DNA from: Chloroflexota bacterium
GTDB taxonomy: Bacteria > Chloroflexota > Anaerolineae > Aggregatilineales > Phototrophicaceae
Reading direction: 5' to 3'
Length of the DNA stretch: 8,992 nucleotides
Assembly (NCBI GenBank): GCA_023392115.1
Contig: JAEVZT010000450.1
Location: 1-8,992, forward strand
The notes beneath the pieces are model-generated. The model did not search any database, was not told where the DNA came from, and saw nothing but the letters and a program-made list of their open reading frames with translations. Of the stretch, positions 6,383 through 8,992 are shown one piece after another. A program made the translations under genes and the position numbers. The number at the start of each line of letters is the position of its first letter. Position 1 is the stretch's first letter.

Positions 6383-6411
6383 TTGACTGCATAAGGAACC
6401 ACCATTACAAT
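6383..6411 (+). promoter_or_regulatory. Sigma-70-type promoter of the tRNA gene
   Basis: TTGACT (6383-6388) and TACAAT (6406-6411) are separated by 17 bp, each one mismatch from consensus. Transcription would begin about 6418, some 13 bases before the mature tRNA 5' end. Confidence 0.8.
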
Positions 6412-6430
6412 TCCCGCAACTTGTAGCAGC

Positions 6431-6503
<73 letters not shown>

Positions 6504-6508
6504 TCCCG

Positions 6509-6540
6509 ACGCCGGCAAATCTTGCTGGCGTTTTTGTTTT
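6509..6540 (+). terminator. Intrinsic terminator of the tRNA gene
   Basis: ACGCCGGCAA (6509-6518) pairs with TTGCTGGCGT (6522-6531), 10 bp with one G-T pair and a 3-base loop. TTTTTGTTTT follows. It starts 5 bases after the tRNA 3' end. Confidence 0.88.
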
Positions 6541-6557
6541 GCACTCAATGGACCCTA

Positions 6558-6588
6558 GAGGGTGTTACATAAGTCAGAGTGTAAGATT
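6558..6588 (+). repeat. Left terminal inverted repeat of the IS5-family element
   Basis: Pairs with 7495-7525 at 30 of 31 positions. The transposase frame, read through its internal TGA, would end inside this repeat at 6574-6576. Confidence 0.92.
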
Positions 6589-7434
6589 ATGTGAATGCTT
6601 TGCCAGACGTTTAAGCATAATTTGAATCATTGCCAGATAAATCATCGCTTCACTCGTTTCCAGCAGAAACTCGTAGTCTTTACTTCAGCGACGAAATATG
6701 CCCAGCCAAGCGAAAGTTCGCTCGACAACCCAGCGACGGGGTAGAACTTGAAAACCTTTCGGCACTGACACCGGTGGAAGTTCTTCGTCAGCTCGCACCC
6801 AACGACCGGTGGTCAGTTCCTTCCAAGCATGTTGGACAACTTCAACCGTGATACCAAATTGTCCTTTGACCGAGGAAATGAACGCGCCCCGGTAGCCGTT
6901 GTCGACCCAAATGTGTTTTAGCCGGGGAAGCAAGGGCGCAATCTGCTCCAGCACAATTTGTGCTCCGAGCGTGTCTTGAACCTGTGCAGGGGACACCACC
7001 ACATGAACAACGAGTCCTTGCGTGTCGACCAGCACGTGACGCTTTCGTCCGTTGACCTTTTTTGCTCCATCGAAGCCATGAAAGCCACCCCGACAGGTTA
7101 TTTTGACCGACTGGCTGTCGATAATCCCGGCACTTGGTGTTGGCTCACGTCCTTTAGTCTTTCGAAGTGTTTCTCTCAAGCGTTTATGGATTGCTTGCCA
7201 CACCCCAGCCTGCATCCATTGACGAAAGTAGCGATACACCGTTTGCCAAGGGGGAAACTCGTGCGGCAGCAAGCGCCAAGCACATCCCGTCCGCAGCACA
7301 TAGCGAATGCCGTTAACCACTTCTCGTAGGTTCGTCGTACGACGACGGCCGCCCAGTTTATCCTGTGGAAGAAGCAGCTCGGTAAGCTGCCATTCCTCGT
7401 CCGGTATATCCGTTGCGTATGCTCGCCGCGGCAT
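6574..7434 (-). pseudogene. IS5-family DDE transposase interrupted by an in-frame TGA
   Basis: The frame starts at ATG 7434 with GGGGAG six bases upstream. It runs 249 residues to a TGA at 6685-6687, then continues in the same frame for 36 more typical residues (SKDYEFLLET ... KHSHNLTL) to a second TGA inside the left terminal repeat. The family normally has RRLSKDYE here, so the stop replaces one leucine codon (TTA to TGA would be a single change). The N-terminal IS5 helix-turn-helix region is followed by the DDE residues D106 (IIDSQS), D178 (WVDNGYRG) and E238 (VVERTFAW), all upstream of the stop. The protein would bind the terminal repeats and catalyse cut-and-paste transposition. The 249-residue product lacks only the last helices, so it may be inactive or weakly active. 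Translation of this TGA as an amino acid is possible but unlikely. Confidence 0.88.
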
Positions 7435-7472
7435 GGCTTACTCCCCTGCGGATTCACTGTTTGATTGTCAGT

Positions 7473-7775
7473 CTAACTGCAATGGGAGAAGCGAAATCTT
7501 ACACTCTGACTTATGAAACACCCTCTAGATGGGGAAACGTAAGGAAATGTCAATACAGCCCCCCGCTCCTCATTAACCAAGACCTCAGACGGGCGTGCAT
7601 GCGCTGGAAGCGTGCCAAGCTGCATCCGCTTCTCCAGTGTCAGAAGCTGCGCCCCATCTGGAACAAGGTCGAGAACGCGCCAAGCACCGGCGGCCGCGAG
7701 TTTCGCGCGTGCGGCTTCCCTCGCAGTATTTTTCGCAGACCTGTCTATCGAAGGCTCAGTTGGGCAAATCTTCAT
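7473..7775 (-). CDS. Small antitoxin-like reading frame with its 3' end altered by the IS
   Basis: A 100-residue frame starting at ATG 7775 inside the last codons of the Uma2 gene (20-base overlap). A perfect AGGAGG lies 12 bases upstream, a long spacing. Residues about 18-70 (REAARAKLAAAGAWRVLDLV, LTLEKRMQLGTLP, ARPSEVLVNEERG) resemble the toxin-binding tail of small type II antitoxins, which often ends in a SE-I-I-E-D/ERG pattern. No DNA-binding N-terminus is present, so it may be a truncated gene. The IS entered at the TA at 7526-7527: the last 17 or so residues are now read from the IS end, while the uninterrupted target would have stopped three codons after the insertion point. Toxin partner unknown; family assignment is by resemblance only. 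Confidence 0.5.
   Translation of the reverse strand: MKICPTEPSIDRSAKNTAREAARAKLAAAGAWRVLDLVPDGAQLLTLEKRMQLGTLPAHARPSEVLVNEERGAVLTFPYVSPSRGCFISQSVRFRFSHCS
7495..7525 (-). repeat. Right terminal inverted repeat of the IS5-family element
   Basis: Inverted copy of 6558-6588 with a single mismatch. It lies about 60 bases upstream of the transposase start codon. Confidence 0.92.
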
Positions 7776-8373
7776 CGAGAGATAAATCCTCCTCGTTCGT
7801 GAAGCTGACCTGCTCGTAAATTTCTGCCAGCGACAGCTTACACCCGATCGATGTCAGTTCGAGAGTCGCATCTAGCCCTTTCGCATCCCTCAACAACCAC
7901 TTCCCCTCGGCTTGGCGCACATAGCGCTCGATGATAGGACTGTCCTGACTGATCAGTACGAGTTCTCGCAGAGAGTCTAATTCGCGGTAGTGCTGGAACT
8001 TCTTGCCGCGGTCGTAACGTTCAGTGGGCGGTGACAGCACCTCGACGATCAGGGTAGGGTTGAGCAGCGTGTCAAGCTGCTCATCGCGAAATTGCGCCTC
8101 GCCGCATACGACGCTGATATCGGGGTAGGTGTATAACCCAGTAGCGGAAACCTTCAAGCGCATATCTGAATGGTAAACCTCGCACGACTTACCCCGCAAT
8201 TGCCGATGCAGAGATGCAAACACGTTGCCAGAAATCAGGTTATGGGCACGGCTTGCCCCCGTCATGTCGAAGACATTGCCGTTCAAATACTCGTGTTTGA
8301 TCTCGCTCGAGCGCTCAAATTCGAGATATTCTGCTTCGCTCATCAACCGGGAGGCTCGTCGAAGCGCGGACAT
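7756..8373 (-). CDS. Uma2-family (DUF820) PD-(D/E)XK nuclease-fold protein
   Basis: A 205-residue protein. ATG 8373 is chosen because GTGAGGA lies 7 bases upstream and because Uma2 proteins usually begin just before the MSEAEYLEFE segment; the frame is open further up but overlaps the preceding gene. Restriction-endonuclease-fold residues are visible: PD at 84-85 (TYPDISVV), E111 in IVEVLSPPTE, and D121/K124-K125 in YDRGKKFQHY. An early KHEYLNG segment (26-32) is also typical. Uma2 proteins are numerous in Cyanobacteria and Chloroflexota; their targets are largely unknown and nuclease activity is inferred from the fold. The gene follows DUF433 by 14 bases and overlaps the small frame below, indicating one operon. 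The acidic tail (EEDLSLDEDL) is noteworthy. Confidence 0.93.
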   Translation of the reverse strand: MSALRRASRLMSEAEYLEFERSSEIKHEYLNGNVFDMTGASRAHNLISGNVFASLHRQLRGKSCEVYHSDMRLKVSATGLYTYPDISVVCGEAQFRDEQLDTLLNPTLIVEVLSPPTERYDRGKKFQHYRELDSLRELVLISQDSPIIERYVRQAEGKWLLRDAKGLDATLELTSIGCKLSLAEIYEQVSFTNEEDLSLDEDLPN

Positions 8374-8387
8374 GTTCGCATCCTCAC

Positions 8388-8609
8388 TTATAAAGTGTTT
8401 GTGTGACGTTCCCGATCGGCGGCATAACTGAGGCAAGCCAAGATGTCGTTACGAGTCAAACTTGGAAAATCGCTGATGATTTCGTCAATCGTCATCCCAG
8501 CCGCAAGATACGATAGCACGTCGTAAACAGTAATCCGAAGCCCTCGAATGCAAGGCTTACCACTCCGCTTATTCGGCTCGAGTGTGATGATGTCCTTGTA
8601 GTCAATCAT
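8388..8609 (-). CDS. DUF433 small helix-turn-helix protein (antitoxin-like)
   Basis: A 73-residue protein. ATG 8609 is preferred because GGAAGGGA lies five bases upstream and the family begins near the IDY...I segment; a TTG five codons earlier is the alternative. Almost the whole length is the DUF433 domain: GKPCIRGLRITVYDVLSYLA (about 17-36), then AGMTIDEIISDFPSLTRNDI (36-56) and a short helix. DUF433 proteins are commonly encoded before a DUF5615 PIN-like toxin and are regarded as their antitoxins. Here the next gene, 14 bases away, is instead a Uma2 nuclease-fold protein, so the usual partner is absent. Cytoplasmic DNA- or partner-binding role inferred. Confidence 0.92.
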   Translation of the reverse strand: MIDYKDIITLEPNKRSGKPCIRGLRITVYDVLSYLAAGMTIDEIISDFPSLTRNDILACLSYAADRERHTNTL

Positions 8610-8694
8610 CCGTTTCCCTTCCAAGTTCAGGCATTTCGCTTCGCGTCAGCAACATGACGACGCTTGTACGAGAAGTTCTAGGAAACCGTTTCCT
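8610..8694. other. Short intergenic gap between VOC gene and DUF433 gene
   Basis: Holds the palindrome AGGAAACCGTTTCCT (8680-8694) directly after the VOC stop codon. Without a T-run it is a poor intrinsic terminator. I see no convincing minus-strand promoter; DUF433 may have a weak promoter here or be read from upstream. Confidence 0.35.
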
Positions 8695-8992
8695 TTACTG
8701 AGTATTACCGAGTTGCTCAGATAGCCCTACAATAATGCCTTCGGGTCCGCGGATGTAAGCTAGCCGATACGTGTCCTCGTACTGGATCTCACCGATGATC
8801 TCAGCCCCGTGAGCGGTGCGCAGGCGCGCGACGACGTCGTCGATGTCATCGACGAGGAACATGACGCGCCGGAAACCCAGCGTGTTCACTGGCAAGTCAA
8901 CGGGCCCAAACCTGATTGGGCTGGGCGTATGGTATTTGTCCAGCTCAATGCGACCGTGACCGTCGGGAGTCCGCATCGTTGCGAGGGTAGCC
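8695..8992 (-). CDS. VOC/glyoxalase-fold protein, C-terminal part (5' end outside window)
   Basis: The frame is open to the right edge (…ATLATMRTPDGHGRIEL…), so the ATG at 8976 is internal rather than the start. The visible 99 codons match the second half of a two-repeat vicinal-oxygen-chelate protein: MRTPDGHGRIEL, then LGFRRVMFLVDDIDDVVARL, then YEDTYRLAYIRGPEGIIVGL and a short tail ending in TQ. The fold usually binds a metal and a small molecule, as in glyoxalase I, extradiol dioxygenases and some antibiotic-resistance proteins; the substrate cannot be read from this part. No functional link with the downstream DUF433/Uma2 genes is apparent. Confidence 0.88.
   Translation of the reverse strand, partial: ATLATMRTPDGHGRIELDKYHTPSPIRFGPVDLPVNTLGFRRVMFLVDDIDDVVARLRTAHGAEIIGEIQYEDTYRLAYIRGPEGIIVGLSEQLGNTQ

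Larger units (their letters stand above)
6558..7525 (-). mobile_element. IS5-family insertion sequence (IS427/IS1031-like)
   Basis: About 968 bp bounded by 31-bp terminal inverted repeats (6558-6588 and 7495-7525) starting GAGGGTGTT and differing at one base (A or T at position 10). The flanks are TA on both sides within CTAG, giving either a 2-bp TA or a 4-bp CTAG target duplication; the sequence cannot distinguish them. One transposase frame fills the element on the minus strand. Near-identical ends indicate recent insertion. It sits between the tRNA terminator and the end of the DUF433/Uma2 operon. Confidence 0.93.

Noticed and set aside
8388..8436. Upstream extension of the Uma2 frame to 8436
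   Set aside because: It would overlap the DUF433 gene by about 50 bases. The ATG at 8373 has a proper ribosome binding site and fits the family's usual N-terminus.
8680..8694. AGGAAACCGTTTCCT as a terminator of the VOC gene
   Set aside because: The palindrome has almost no loop and no T-run follows on the minus strand.

Overview
The window looks like accessory DNA in a bacterial chromosome, moderately GC-rich and dominated by minus-strand genes. It mixes mobile-element-type genes, an insertion sequence, a tRNA, and small toxin/antitoxin-like genes. A Uma2-family nuclease, a DUF433 protein, a BmrR-like MerR regulator and an IS5-family element fit Chloroflexota or another Uma2-rich phylum (Cyanobacteria, Planctomycetes). 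That assignment is inference only; no marker gene fixes the taxon.

Layout, left to right. (1) 1-2155, minus: one uninterrupted frame leaving the window at its C-terminal side. It joins an N-terminal adenine-type DNA methyltransferase domain to an SF2/SNF2-like helicase with an internal zinc ribbon. (2) 2346-2723, plus: an intact DUF5655 gene. (3) 2762-2951, minus: a decayed duplicate of the first ~63 codons of the methyltransferase-helicase gene, so DUF5655 sits between the intact gene and a broken copy of its 5' end. (4) 3063-3884, minus: a MerR/BmrR-like regulator. It has a textbook 19-bp-spacer promoter and operator upstream and a strong intrinsic terminator downstream. (5) 3962-5509, minus: a 515-residue protein of unknown function. 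(6) 5510-6430: about 900 bases with no convincing gene. They hold a minus-strand terminator-like hairpin and a very long imperfect fold-back whose two arms (about 5765-5970 and 6075-6240) pair collinearly around a multi-branched centre. (7) 6431-6503, plus: tRNA-Ala(CGC) with a near-consensus promoter and its own terminator. (8) 6558-7525: an IS5-family element whose transposase frame is cut by one in-frame TGA. (9) 7526-8609, minus: a DUF433 gene, a Uma2 nuclease gene and a small overlapping reading frame, apparently one operon, with the IS inserted near the end of the last frame. (10) 8695-8992, minus: the C-terminal part of a VOC/glyoxalase-fold protein.

The methyltransferase-helicase and the 515-residue protein resemble cargo of plasmids, phages or integrative elements, where such fusions can act in anti-restriction or DNA protection. 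The best candidate for something undescribed is the fold-back at about 5765-6240, either a structured RNA or a fold-back mobile repeat. Next are the orphan 515-residue protein and the split duplication around DUF5655.
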